A stretch of 62,423 bases of DNA from an uncultured Prevotellaceae bacterium (GTDB lineage Bacteria; Bacteroidota; Bacteroidia; Bacteroidales; Bacteroidaceae), in contig ONLY01000012.1 of the NCBI GenBank assembly GCA_900318775.1, forward strand, positions 1-62,423, read 5' to 3'. A program made the translations under genes and the position numbers. Shown one piece after another: positions 35,596-44,899 of this stretch. The notes under the pieces are model-generated. The model was not told where the DNA came from, did not search any database, and worked only from the letters and a program-made list of their open reading frames with translations. Position 1 is the stretch's first letter; the number at the start of each line of letters is the position of its first letter.

Positions 35596-37179
35596 ATGGA
35601 CAAAGTACGTCGTCTCATATCATCTCTTGTTATGTTGTTCACCATGGTTGTGTGCCAAGCTCAAATCAACACCGACCGTATGATGAGCATCGCTCGAAAT
35701 GCGCTGTCCTTTGACGACTATGTTCTGTCCATCAGCTACTTCAACATCGTCATCAACTACAAGCCATATCTCTACGAGCCCTACTTTTATAGAGGTGTGG
35801 CAAAGTTCTATTTGGATGACTATTCTGGCGCCATTCGGGACTGCAGCGAAGCAATCCGACGCAATCCGTATTTCCCCAGCAGCTACGAACTGCGCGGCTT
35901 AGCTCACATTAACCTTGACCAATTCGTAGAAGCGGCTGCCGACTATCAAATAGCCACCGACATGTCTCCAGAGAACCGTTCCTTGTGGCATAACCTCACC
36001 TTATGCTATATGGAACTTGACAGTCTCGACCGTGCAGACCATGTGACAGACTCCATCATCAAGAAATGGCCCCGATACGCTGACGGCTACAACCTCAAGG
36101 CACAAGTCTTACTGCAGAAAAAAGACACAATTACTGCCGAGGCTTTTGTGGACCGTGCACTTGCCGCAGACAAATATAACATCAACGCTCTCAATGCTAA
36201 AGGAGGCATTTTGATGAACCATGAAAAGCACGCGGAAGCGATTGATCACTACAATGAATCCTTGCGTATCAATCCCAAACAAGCAGGTATTCTCATCAAC
36301 AGAGCGCTCTGCTACTATCACCTTGACCGTTATCGTGACGCGATGGCTGATTACGACCAAGCCCTCACATTAGAGCCACGCAACTTCATCGGACACTATA
36401 ACCGCGGACTTCTTCGTGCCAATGTAGGTGAAGACAATCTCGCAATTGAAGACTTCAACTTCATCCTCTCCATCGATCCTGATGACATGATGGCCACATT
36501 CAACCGCGCAACGCTGCTGGAGAACATCGGTGATTACCAAGGTGCCATCCGCGACTACACGACCGTCATCAAGGAGTTTCCCAAGTTCTTGTATGGTTAC
36601 GAACGCCGTGCCGCTGCGCGCCGCAAGATAGGTGACACAACAGGAGCCAACCGTGATGAAGAACATGTGCTCAAAGAGCAAATTGCTCAACGCTACGGCT
36701 ACACGACCCCCATATCACGCCAAAAGAACAAGACACGAAAGAAATCACAGGTCAACCTCAACGATTATCAAAAACTCGTTGAAGAAGACAATACGCAGGA
36801 GAAAGTGTACGAAAGTGAGTATCGAGGCAAAGTACAAAACCAAGAGCAGGAAGCAAAGCTCTTGCTACCCAATGCTAACACATATTATATATATAGGGAA
36901 GCAGGACAAACGGCAGTTCTTGCCACTTTCGAACAAGCCTATCAGCAAGCTCAATCCGGCAATATCAACGAAGCAATTGCCGGATTCACGCAAGTACTCC
37001 AGCAACACGATCAATTTGCAGAGGCCTACTTTAATCGTGGCTTACTCCAGCTACTGCTTGACAGTCCCGAACTAGCCATTCCAGACCTTTCCAAAGCAGG
37101 TGAGCTCGGAATCTACCAAGCATACAACATCATTAAGAAGAATCAAAACATCAAACAAAAAGACAAGAAACGCCCATGA
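35596..37179 (+). CDS. Exported TPR-repeat protein
   Basis: 527 residues with a signal peptide (MDKVRRLISSLVMLFTMVVC). About eight tetratricopeptide repeats are seen in the first 350 residues (YFYRGVAKFYLDDYSGAIRD, ILINRALCYYHLDRYRDAMA and similar). A basic linker follows, and a last TPR lies near residues 455-500. It is a probable periplasmic or outer-membrane-associated scaffold. Genes of this type are common in Bacteroidales near translation genes. The 3' end of the coding region forms part of the terminator stem. Confidence 0.85.
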   Translation: MDKVRRLISSLVMLFTMVVCQAQINTDRMMSIARNALSFDDYVLSISYFNIVINYKPYLYEPYFYRGVAKFYLDDYSGAIRDCSEAIRRNPYFPSSYELRGLAHINLDQFVEAAADYQIATDMSPENRSLWHNLTLCYMELDSLDRADHVTDSIIKKWPRYADGYNLKAQVLLQKKDTITAEAFVDRALAADKYNINALNAKGGILMNHEKHAEAIDHYNESLRINPKQAGILINRALCYYHLDRYRDAMADYDQALTLEPRNFIGHYNRGLLRANVGEDNLAIEDFNFILSIDPDDMMATFNRATLLENIGDYQGAIRDYTTVIKEFPKFLYGYERRAAARRKIGDTTGANRDEEHVLKEQIAQRYGYTTPISRQKNKTRKKSQVNLNDYQKLVEEDNTQEKVYESEYRGKVQNQEQEAKLLLPNANTYYIYREAGQTAVLATFEQAYQQAQSGNINEAIAGFTQVLQQHDQFAEAYFNRGLLQLLLDSPELAIPDLSKAGELGIYQAYNIIKKNQNIKQKDKKRP

Positions 37180-37204
37180 CTAATTCATGGGCGTTTCTCT
37201 TTTT
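37166..37204 (+). terminator. Terminator overlapping the TPR gene stop codon
   Basis: AGAAACGCCCATGA (37166-37179) pairs perfectly with TCATGGGCGTTTCT (37185-37198) and is followed by a T-rich run. The first arm contains the last codons and the TGA stop of the TPR gene. Confidence 0.85.
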
Positions 37205-37355
37205 CTCACAAATTAAATGCCCCTAAGCAAATAATTCCATGTAAGCCCGGGAAGCCAATAAAAGGATAGAGATACGAGGTACGGTCTAAGGTGAGGTATC
37301 AAAACGGTGCGCACAAACAGAAAAAGAACAACAGAGGCACGTTTTTTGCCGAAAG

Positions 37356-37389
37356 TTTGTGCGTGAATGGATTTTTAGTGCTAAATTTG
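37356..37389 (+). promoter_or_regulatory. Possible promoter of the thrS-infC-rpmI-rplT group
   Basis: TTTG (37356-37359), a 22-nt spacer and TAAATTTG (37382-37389). The leader to the ATG at 37458 would be about 60 nt. Upstream, 37205-37355 holds no recognised feature; a T-box-like element was not seen. Confidence 0.5.
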
Positions 37390-37457
37390 CAAGATGTTGT
37401 GTGTCGGAGCTCTTTGTTCCGCACAGATTTGCAATGATTCTATAATAAAAACAAAAT

Positions 37458-39401
37458 ATGATAAAGATTACTTTTCCAGACAATTCGGTGCGCGAGTATG
37501 AGGCTGGCGTAACCGGTTTAGAGATTGCAGAGAGCATCAGCCAACGATTGGCACAGGACGTGATTGCGTGTGGTGTGAACGGCGAGACAACTGAACTGAA
37601 CCGCCCTATCATGGAGGATGCAACAATTGCACTGTACAAGTTCGAGGATGCTGAGGGTAAACACGCTTTCTGGCATACATCTGCTCACCTCATGGCTGAA
37701 GCCATTGAGGAATTGTGGCCTGGAACTCAGTTCGGTATTGGTCCTGCAATCGAAAACGGCTTCTACTACGACGTAATGCCACCTGAGGGTGTAAAGCTGA
37801 GCGATGCAGACTTCCCAAAGATCGAGAAGAAGATGCAGGAATTGCAACAGAAGAAAGAAGCATTGGTGCGAAAGGACATCTCCAAAAAAGACGTGATGGA
37901 ACTGTTCGCATCAAAAGGACAGTCATACAAGAATGAGTTGATTGCAGAACTGGAGGATGGTAAAATCACCACCTACACTCAAGGAAACTATATCGATCTC
38001 TGTAAGGGTCCTCACTTGATGACCACAGCACCAATCAAGGCCTTCAAGTTGTTGTCGCTTGCAGCTGCATACTGGCGCGGTGACGAGAAACGCCCCATGA
38101 TGACGCGTATCTATGGCATCTCCTTCCCTAAGAAGAAGCTTTTGGACGAGTACCTTGTAGCGCTTGAAGAGGCCAAAAAGCGCGACCACCGAAAGATTGG
38201 CAAGGAAATGGAACTTTTCATGTTCTCCGAGCGCGTGGGAAAGGGATTACCAATGTGGCTTCCTAAAGGAACGGCCGTTCGTTTGCGCTTGCAGGATTTC
38301 TTGCGTAAAATTCAAAAGAAATATGGTTATCAAGAGGTTATCACCCCGCATATCGGTGGAAAGAATCTCTATGTAACTTCCGGTCATTATGCCCATTATG
38401 GACAAGATTCATTCCAACCCATCCATACTCCAGAAGAAGGCGAGGAATATCTCTTGAAGCCCATGAACTGCCCTCACCACTGTGAGATTTTTGCATGGCA
38501 GCCACGCTCATATAAAGACCTTCCCTTCCGTTGCGCCGAGTTCGGTACTGTGTACCGTTATGAACAGTCTGGCGAGCTGCACGGATTGACTCGTGTACGC
38601 TCATTTACTCAGGACGATGCTCACATCTTCTGCCGCCCAGACCAAGTAAAAGACGAGTTCTTGCGCGTGATGGACATTATTGGCATCATTTTCAAAGCAC
38701 TTGACTTCAAGGACTTCGAGGCACAGATTTCACTCCGAGATCCAGACGACAAAGAGAAATACATCGGTTCAGACGAGGTTTGGGAAGAAGCACAGAACGC
38801 CATCATTGAGGCATGTGCAGAAAAAAGACTGCCCACTCGCACAGAACTAGGCGAAGCCGCTTTCTATGGTCCAAAGCTTGACTTCATGATTAAGGATGCA
38901 TTGGGCCGCCGTTGGCAGTTGGGCACCATTCAGGTCGATTACAACCTGCCAGAGCGTTTCCAACTCGAATATACTGGAGCAGACAACCAAAAGCATCGTC
39001 CTGTGATGATTCACCGTGCACCATTCGGCTCCATGGAACGTTTCATCGCCGTACTGATTGAACATACAGCAGGCCACTTCCCACTTTGGCTTACTCCAGA
39101 TCAAGTAGTGGTTCTGCCTATCTCCGAAAAGTTTAACGACTATGCAAAGGAGGTTGCAGCAGCATTGAATGCCCAAGATGTACGCACCATCATTGATGAC
39201 CGCAATGAAAAGATCGGTCGCAAGATTCGCGACAACGAAATCAAGCACATTCCATATCTGCTCATCGTAGGCGAAAAAGAAGCGGCTAATGGCACCGTAA
39301 ATGTCAGGAAACAAGGCACTCAACAGCAAGAAACGATGAAAATCGATGATTTTGCAAAGAAAATCCAAGAAGAAGTTCGTCAGATGACAGAAAATTTCTA
39401 A
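37458..39401 (+). CDS. thrS: Threonyl-tRNA synthetase
   Basis: 647 residues. It charges tRNA-Thr and edits misacylated Ser. It has the N-terminal TGS domain (1-60), the editing domain with its HxxxH motif ([11 protein letters not shown] near residue 75) and the class II catalytic core. The zinc ligand Cys is in [13 protein letters not shown], with [17 protein letters not shown], and [18 protein letters not shown] is the motif 3 region. A C-terminal anticodon-binding domain follows ([16 protein letters not shown]). The stop codon TAA forms part of the -7 box for infC. A tRNA-Thr gene is present at 56.1 kb. Confidence 0.97.
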   Translation: MIKITFPDNSVREYEAGVTGLEIAESISQRLAQDVIACGVNGETTELNRPIMEDATIALYKFEDAEGKHAFWHTSAHLMAEAIEELWPGTQFGIGPAIENGFYYDVMPPEGVKLSDADFPKIEKKMQELQQKKEALVRKDISKKDVMELFASKGQSYKNELIAELEDGKITTYTQGNYIDLCKGPHLMTTAPIKAFKLLSLAAAYWRGDEKRPMMTRIYGISFPKKKLLDEYLVALEEAKKRDHRKIGKEMELFMFSERVGKGLPMWLPKGTAVRLRLQDFLRKIQKKYGYQEVITPHIGGKNLYVTSGHYAHYGQDSFQPIHTPEEGEEYLLKPMNCPHHCEIFAWQPRSYKDLPFRCAEFGTVYRYEQSGELHGLTRVRSFTQDDAHIFCRPDQVKDEFLRVMDIIGIIFKALDFKDFEAQISLRDPDDKEKYIGSDEVWEEAQNAIIEACAEKRLPTRTELGEAAFYGPKLDFMIKDALGRRWQLGTIQVDYNLPERFQLEYTGADNQKHRPVMIHRAPFGSMERFIAVLIEHTAGHFPLWLTPDQVVVLPISEKFNDYAKEVAAALNAQDVRTIIDDRNEKIGRKIRDNEIKHIPYLLIVGEKEAANGTVNVRKQGTQQQETMKIDDFAKKIQEEVRQMTENF

Positions 39402-39406
39402 CTTTG
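39375..39406 (+). promoter_or_regulatory. Possible internal promoter for infC overlapping the thrS stop codon
   Basis: TAACTTTG (39399-39406) is a good -7 box whose TAA is the thrS stop codon. TTCG (39375-39378), 20 nt upstream, is a weak -33 match. It would give a leader of about 130 nt before infC. Confidence 0.5.
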
Positions 39407-39542
39407 CGCCCGAAAAACGGTCTTACGGAAAAGAAAGCAAACAGTTCTGCAATAAGCAATTGCGCAGAAACACATAATTCAAAAGTCCAAAGACTACAAT
39501 TATTATTAATTAAAATACATACCGAAGGAACAAGCCAACCGA

Positions 39543-40220
39543 ATGAAAGGTGACAACAAAAAACAACAGTACAGAATCAACGAACAGATTCGTGTACACG
39601 ACGTGAGAATCGTCGGTGATGGGATTGAATCAACCGTCATGCCAACCCGCGATGCTCTACGTCTGGCAGAAGAAAAGGGAGTGGATCTCGTAGAAATCTC
39701 CCCAAATGCCCAACCTCCGGTATGTCGTCTGATCGACTACTCCAAGTTCCTCTATCAGCAGAAGAAAAAGGCGAAGGAACTGAAGGCTAAACAAGTGAAG
39801 GTTGAAGTGAAGGAAATTCGTTTTGGACCTCAAACTGGTGAAGCCGACTACGCTTTCAAATTGAAGCATGCACAGGAATTCTTGAACGATGGCAACAAAG
39901 TGAAGGCATATGTGTTCTTCAAAGGACGTTCCATCGTCTTCAAAGAGCAAGGTGAAGTGCTTCTCCTCCGTTTCGCCAACGATTTGGAAGAGCTTGCAAA
40001 AGTAGAGAGCATGCCATCACTCGAAGGCAAGAAAATGTTCCTCACGCTCGCACCCAAAAAAGCCGGTCAACCCAAAAAGAGTCAGCAGAAGCGCGACAAT
40101 GAAGCAGCTGAAGCACAAGCAAAAGCTGCTCGTCAAGCAGAAGAGGAGGCACAAGGTCCCAACCCCAACAGTCCTTTTGCTGGATTAGCCGACAAGTTGG
40201 CAGAAAAGAGCGCAGAATAA
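39543..40220 (+). CDS. infC: Translation initiation factor IF-3
   Basis: 225 residues. It binds the 30S subunit and checks start-codon and initiator-tRNA pairing. The N-domain ([29 protein letters not shown]) and C-domain ([33 protein letters not shown]) are complete. A 45-residue C-terminal extension rich in Gln, Ala and Glu is extra to E. coli IF3, as is common in Bacteroidota. It starts at a plain ATG, unlike the AUU of E. coli infC, so start-codon autoregulation is not expected. Confidence 0.96.
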   Translation: MKGDNKKQQYRINEQIRVHDVRIVGDGIESTVMPTRDALRLAEEKGVDLVEISPNAQPPVCRLIDYSKFLYQQKKKAKELKAKQVKVEVKEIRFGPQTGEADYAFKLKHAQEFLNDGNKVKAYVFFKGRSIVFKEQGEVLLLRFANDLEELAKVESMPSLEGKKMFLTLAPKKAGQPKKSQQKRDNEAAEAQAKAARQAEEEAQGPNPNSPFAGLADKLAEKSAE

Positions 40221-40313
40221 GAGTAGAGCTCCAATAAACGAAGCAAACAAGAAGTGCGTAACGCCCTGGTATATGCGTTGCCACACATTATTAATAATTA
40301 AATAAACAAAAAA

Positions 40314-40511
40314 ATGCCAAAAATTAAAACCAAGTCCGCTGCAAAGAAGCGTTTCAAGCTTACTGGTACAGGAAAGATTAAGCGTCAGCACGCTTACCAC
40401 AGTCACATCTTGACCAAGAAGACAAAGAAGCAGAAGAGAAATCTCGACCACAGCACGATTGTCGTAAAGGCAAACCGTAAGCAGGTGTTCGATTGTCTCG
40501 CACTCCGCTAA
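40314..40511 (+). CDS. rpmI: 50S ribosomal protein L35
   Basis: 65 residues, very basic. [20 protein letters not shown] at the N-terminus and [13 protein letters not shown] [19 protein letters not shown] are those of bL35. It is in the classic infC-rpmI-rplT order, 93 nt after infC. Confidence 0.97.
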   Translation: MPKIKTKSAAKKRFKLTGTGKIKRQHAYHSHILTKKTKKQKRNLDHSTIVVKANRKQVFDCLALR

Positions 40512-40628
40512 GTCTACCTAACCGTTCGAGAGAACATTCATCAGTAAGTAAAATCAAAGTTTAATCGAATTGTTAGCTCAACAAGTACGTAATCAAGCGT
40601 CGCTAACATTCAAAAAACAAACAAAATT

Positions 40629-40973
40629 ATGCCAAGATCAGTAAATCATGTTGCATCACGCGCTCGCCGCAAGAAGATTTTGAAGCGCGTTAAAGGTCAG
40701 TTCGGTGCTCGCAAGAACGTTTGGACCGTTGCCAAAAACGCCTACGAGAAAGGCCTCACATACGCATTTGCCGACCGTCGTCGCAAGAAGCGTGAGTTCC
40801 GTGCTCTTTGGATTCAGCGTATCAACGCTGCAGCTCGCATGGAAGGAATGTCTTACTCTCAGTTCATCGGCGCTCTCCATAAGGCAGGCATCGACCTCAA
40901 CCGCAAGACACTTGCATACCTCGCAGTACACAATGCTGAGGCATTCAAGGCTATCGTTGAGAAGGTAAAGTAA
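40629..40973 (+). CDS. rplT: 50S ribosomal protein L20
   Basis: 114 residues. [20 protein letters not shown] and the later [20 protein letters not shown] identify bL20, which binds 23S rRNA early in assembly and represses its own operon in several bacteria. The 117-nt gap after rpmI contains TTGTTAGCTCAACAA (about 40569-40583), a small hairpin that could be a control element, which is inference. Confidence 0.97.
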   Translation: MPRSVNHVASRARRKKILKRVKGQFGARKNVWTVAKNAYEKGLTYAFADRRRKKREFRALWIQRINAAARMEGMSYSQFIGALHKAGIDLNRKTLAYLAVHNAEAFKAIVEKVK

Positions 40974-40995
40974 ATCAACATTAGTGACTAAATAA

Positions 40996-41026
40996 AGCAT
41001 CTTTCTCATGTAGGAAGATGCTTTTT
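40996..41026 (+). terminator. Terminator after rplT
   Basis: AGCATCTT (40996-41003) pairs with AAGATGCT (41015-41022), followed by Ts. It lies only 21 nt before fabD, so fabD probably depends on read-through or an unseen promoter. Confidence 0.8.
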
Positions 41027-41046
41027 ATCTTTAAAATCCAAAACAC

Positions 41047-41934
41047 ATGAAAGCATTTGTATTCCCAGGTCAAGGTGCCCAATTCACAGGAATGGGCAAA
41101 GACCTCTACGACACGAATCCTAAAGCCAAGGAACTATTCGATAAGGCTAACGAAATTCTTGGTTTCGACATCACAAAGATTATGTTCGAAGGTACAGCAG
41201 AAGAACTGAAGCAGACAAAGGTTACTCAGCCTGCCGTATTCCTCCACTCTGTCATTTCCGCCATCTGCTTGGGTGACGCATTTGACGCAGACATGGTAGG
41301 CGGTCATTCACTAGGTGAATTCTCTGCTCTTGTTGCAGCTGGAGCACTTTCATTCGAAGATGGTTTGAAACTCGTTTCACAACGTGCACAGGCTATGCAG
41401 AAAGCCTGCGAAGCAGCTCCTTCAACAATGGCTGCCATCATTGGTCTTGACGACGCCAAAATTGAGGAAGTTTGTGCATCAATTTCTAAACCAGGCAACA
41501 TTGTAGTTCCAGCCAATTATAATAACCCCGGCCAACTTGTAATCTCAGGTAATGTTGAGGCAATCAACGAAGCATGCGAAGCGTTGAAGGCTGCTGGTGC
41601 AAAACGTGCTCTCCCACTGCCTGTAGGTGGTGCGTTCCACTCCCCTCTCATGCAACCTGCCAAAGATGAACTCCAAGCCGCCATCGAAGCAACAACTTTC
41701 TCAACACCTAAGTGTCCCGTTTATCAGAACGTGGACGCAAAGGCCCACACGAACCCAGAAGAAATCAAGCAAAACCTCATCGCTCAGCTCACAGCTCCTG
41801 TGAAATGGACTTATGAGGTACAGGCCATGATTGCTGCTGGTGCCACAGATTTCACAGAATGTGGCCCAGGTAAGGCTCTACAAGGCATGATTGCAAAGAT
41901 TGATCGCAACGTAACAGCCCACGGTATTGCTTAA
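41047..41934 (+). CDS. fabD: Malonyl-CoA:ACP transacylase
   Basis: 295 residues. It loads malonyl groups onto acyl carrier protein for fatty-acid synthesis. AFVFPGQGAQFTGMGKDLY is the N-terminal motif; the nucleophile is in GGHSLGEFSAL near residue 91; the catalytic His is in VGGAFHSPLM near 200. Length is normal. It is alone between two terminators. Confidence 0.96.
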   Translation: MKAFVFPGQGAQFTGMGKDLYDTNPKAKELFDKANEILGFDITKIMFEGTAEELKQTKVTQPAVFLHSVISAICLGDAFDADMVGGHSLGEFSALVAAGALSFEDGLKLVSQRAQAMQKACEAAPSTMAAIIGLDDAKIEEVCASISKPGNIVVPANYNNPGQLVISGNVEAINEACEALKAAGAKRALPLPVGGAFHSPLMQPAKDELQAAIEATTFSTPKCPVYQNVDAKAHTNPEEIKQNLIAQLTAPVKWTYEVQAMIAAGATDFTECGPGKALQGMIAKIDRNVTAHGIA

Positions 41935-41944
41935 TACACAATAG

Positions 41945-41986
41945 AAAGCCATAAGTGATGGAATCCCATCGCTTATGGCTTTTCTG
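41945..41986 (+). terminator. Terminator after fabD
   Basis: AAAGCCATAAGTGATGG (41945-41961) pairs, with one G-T pair, with CCATCGCTTATGGCTTT (41966-41982), followed by Ts. Confidence 0.85.
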
Positions 41987-42041
41987 CTTTTCGAGATTTA
42001 CCTACTTTCCTAAAACAATTAACTCCTTAAATTAGAATCTC

Positions 42042-43730
42042 ATGGAAAAACTCATTATTTATCAAGTATTTACACGTCTGTTTGGTGCCAATGCAAACAA
42101 GAACGTCAGCAACGGTTCCAAAAAGGAAAACGGTTGTGGCAAGATGGCTGATTTCACAGGAGCCGCACTCGCTGAAATCAAGAAATTAGGTGCAACCCAT
42201 ATTTGGTACACAGGCCTTATTGAGCATGCTACCAAAAGCGACTATACACAATTTGGAATTCCCAAAGATCACCCCGCAGTCGTGAAAGGCAATGCTGGTA
42301 GCCCATATGCCATCAAAGACTATTATGACATCGACCCTGACTTGGCGACAAAGGTGCCTGAACGCATGAAAGAGTTTGAAAACCTTGTGATGCGTACACA
42401 TAAGGCAGACCTCAAGATGATTATTGATTTTGTACCGAACCACGTAGCACGGCAATATCACTCTGATGTAAAGCCAGAAGGTGTGCGCGACCTCGGTGAG
42501 GACGACGATACGACCGAAGCTTTTAATCCCGACAACAACTTCTATTATATGCCCGGCACGGCATTCTCCCCTAACTTCTCGTTGCACGACGACGAGATGG
42601 GTGACTATGTAGAGAATCCAGCGAAAGTGACAGGAAACGACTGCTTTACCCCATGGGTAGGTCAGAACGACTGGTACGAGACTGTCAAGCTCAACTATGG
42701 CGTGGACTATCAAGGCACACGCCAACTGATGTTCTGCCCTTCTACACCCAACACATGGATAAAGATGCGCGATATTCTCCTTTTTTGGGCAGGCAAAGGA
42801 ATAGATGGTTTTCGCTGCGACATGGCCGAGATGGTGCCTTGCGATTTCTGGGGATGGGTTATCCCGCAAGTAAAATCAAAATACCCTGATATCATTTTCA
42901 TAGCAGAGGTCTATAATCCTCATGAGTATCGCAACTTTATCTATCGAGGGCATTTCGACTATCTATACGATAAAGTAGGTCTATATGACACCATCCGATC
43001 AGTCGTCGGTGGCAATAGCGCAACAAATATTACAGGAGCATGGCAGAGTGTGGATGACATTCAGGAACACATGCTTAATTTCCTTGAGAATCACGATGAG
43101 CAACGTATCGCTTCCAAGTTCTTTGCAGGCAATCCAGACAAGGGAAAACCCGCATTGCTCGTTAGCGCCATGATGAATACAAACCCAATGATGATATACT
43201 TTGGCCAAGAACTAGGCGAACAAGGCATGTATTCAGAAGGGTTCAGTGGACAGGACGGACGCACCACCATCTTCGACTACTGGACAATTGACTTAATTCG
43301 TCGATGGAGAAACAACAATAAGTTTGACGGGACTCTACTATCAAAGGAAGAAAAAGACCTGCAGAAGTATTACACCAAAGTACTGAACATTTGCAATACA
43401 GAGAAGGCTATTCGTGAAGGATTGTTCTTTGACATCATGTATGTGAATCGAAACGAAGGCATGAACGAGCATCGCCAATTTGCTTTTCTGCGTAAGAAAG
43501 ACAAAGAGCTCATCCTCGTCGTTGCTAACTTCGACGATGCACCTGCTCGCATATGGATAAAGATTCCCACACACGCATTTGACTGCATGGCCATCCCCGT
43601 AACAGAAAAGGAACGAGACTGTAAGGACTTGCTTACAGGCAAAAAAGAGAAAAAAGCACTCATTCCTGATGGCACTATCTACTTGGAGGTACCAGCACAA
43701 GATGGAAAGGTTTTGAAATTTAAACTTTAA
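42042..43730 (+). CDS. GH13 alpha-amylase-family glycoside hydrolase
   Basis: 562 residues without a signal peptide, so cytoplasmic. The four GH13 regions are present: DFVPNHVA near residue 130, GFRCDMAEM with the nucleophile Asp near 256, FIAEVYNP with the acid Glu near 290, and FLENHDEQR near 350. The C-terminal 90 residues look like the small beta domain of amylases. It probably acts on alpha-glucans or maltodextrins; exact specificity cannot be read. It lacks the usual starch-utilisation (Sus) neighbours. Confidence 0.88.
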   Translation: MEKLIIYQVFTRLFGANANKNVSNGSKKENGCGKMADFTGAALAEIKKLGATHIWYTGLIEHATKSDYTQFGIPKDHPAVVKGNAGSPYAIKDYYDIDPDLATKVPERMKEFENLVMRTHKADLKMIIDFVPNHVARQYHSDVKPEGVRDLGEDDDTTEAFNPDNNFYYMPGTAFSPNFSLHDDEMGDYVENPAKVTGNDCFTPWVGQNDWYETVKLNYGVDYQGTRQLMFCPSTPNTWIKMRDILLFWAGKGIDGFRCDMAEMVPCDFWGWVIPQVKSKYPDIIFIAEVYNPHEYRNFIYRGHFDYLYDKVGLYDTIRSVVGGNSATNITGAWQSVDDIQEHMLNFLENHDEQRIASKFFAGNPDKGKPALLVSAMMNTNPMMIYFGQELGEQGMYSEGFSGQDGRTTIFDYWTIDLIRRWRNNNKFDGTLLSKEEKDLQKYYTKVLNICNTEKAIREGLFFDIMYVNRNEGMNEHRQFAFLRKKDKELILVVANFDDAPARIWIKIPTHAFDCMAIPVTEKERDCKDLLTGKKEKKALIPDGTIYLEVPAQDGKVLKFKL

Positions 43731-43796
43731 ACCTTCATCTATCCTGCACGTCTATCCAATATCATCACCTATTTTAATACATCTTAAATAACACCT

Positions 43797-44726
43797 ATGA
43801 TGAAAAAAACTATTCTATCGGCTATAGCCCTTTGTCTCTCTATGCTTACGTGGGCTCAGCCACAAGGCCCAATGGGGTTTGGCCAGCCTGCTACTGAACC
43901 TGATTTCAAGAACGTCAACTATGCAGGTGACAATCTCGAAGCACACTGCATGGACATTTACCTTCCCAAGACAGGATTAGAAAAATACAAGGTGATTGTA
44001 GCCATCTACGGAAGTGCATGGTTTTCCAACAACATGAAAGGCATGACATACATGTCTCTTGGCAAGCCATTAACAGATGCAGGATTTGCAGTCGTGTGCA
44101 TCAACCACCGTTCAAGCGGTGATGCTAAATTCCCTGCACAAATTCAAGACGTAAAAGGTGCTATTCGCTTTATCCGTGCTCATGCCAAGGATTATAAGCT
44201 CGACACCTCGTTCATTGGTATTACAGGCTTCTCATCAGGAGGTCATTTGTCTGCATTAGCCGGTGTAACCAACAACATGAAACAACGTACTGCAGGATCA
44301 ACCACAGTTGATCTAGAGGGTGAAGTTGGCGGCAACACGAATATGAGTAGCGCTGTAGATGCAGTCGTTGATTGGTTTGGGCCTGTAGATATGGCACACA
44401 TGGAAAACTGCGAGACCGTAAAAGATGGAAGCTCACCAGAAGCAGCCCTTATTGGCGGAGCACCAGCAGATTTGCCTGACCTGGTTGCATTGATTAGCCC
44501 CATCACCTACGTCACAAAGAAGTGTCCGCGTTTCTTGGTTTTTCACGGAGATGCCGACAACGTAGTTCCTCACTGCCAGGGCGTATTCTTTTCAGAGAAG
44601 CTCAAAGAAGCCGGTCGTCTAGAAGAGTTCATCAGTGTGCCTAATGGTCAGCACGGCCCTGTCACATTCAATGAAACAACATTCAAGAAGATGACAGACT
44701 TCTTCAAGAAAGAAGCAAAAATGTAA
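43797..44726 (+). CDS. Exported alpha/beta-hydrolase (esterase-like)
   Basis: 309 residues with a signal peptide (MMKKTILSAIALCLSMLTWA); the first or second Met may be the start. The nucleophile elbow is GFSSGG near residue 142, the acid is in FHGDADNVVPH near 250, and the His is in PNGQHGPVTF near 283. This is the esterase/lipase-like family that includes many polysaccharide deacetylating esterases. It follows the GH13 gene, so it could act on carbohydrate esters, which is inference. Confidence 0.85.
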   Translation: MMKKTILSAIALCLSMLTWAQPQGPMGFGQPATEPDFKNVNYAGDNLEAHCMDIYLPKTGLEKYKVIVAIYGSAWFSNNMKGMTYMSLGKPLTDAGFAVVCINHRSSGDAKFPAQIQDVKGAIRFIRAHAKDYKLDTSFIGITGFSSGGHLSALAGVTNNMKQRTAGSTTVDLEGEVGGNTNMSSAVDAVVDWFGPVDMAHMENCETVKDGSSPEAALIGGAPADLPDLVALISPITYVTKKCPRFLVFHGDADNVVPHCQGVFFSEKLKEAGRLEEFISVPNGQHGPVTFNETTFKKMTDFFKKEAKM

Positions 44727-44754
44727 AATTCTGAAAACGTAATCAAACCTTCAT

Positions 44755-44797
44755 AAAGCAGGCAGCCACCTCCATACAGAAAGTAGCTGCCTGCTTT
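44755..44797. terminator. Terminator between convergent esterase and DUF3078 genes
   Basis: AAAGCAGGCAGC (44755-44766) pairs perfectly with GCTGCCTGCTTT (44786-44797) around a 19-nt loop. The remaining gap of 44798-44899 holds nothing recognised. Confidence 0.8.
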
Positions 44798-44899
44798 ATA
44801 TATAATAAGCACCCAAAGTGTCGCAAGTATCTATTTTATTTGTCAAGAATTACGTGGTTATCAGCCATTTGCTTATGCACAAAACTTGAGTAAGCATGA

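Noticed and set aside
37205..37457. T-box or other riboswitch upstream of thrS
   Set aside because: No T-box sequence, specifier loop or terminator/antiterminator pair was found.
40512..40628. L20-type autoregulatory leader before rplT
   Set aside because: Only one short hairpin was seen; no structure resembling the L20-binding sites of 23S rRNA could be made out by eye.
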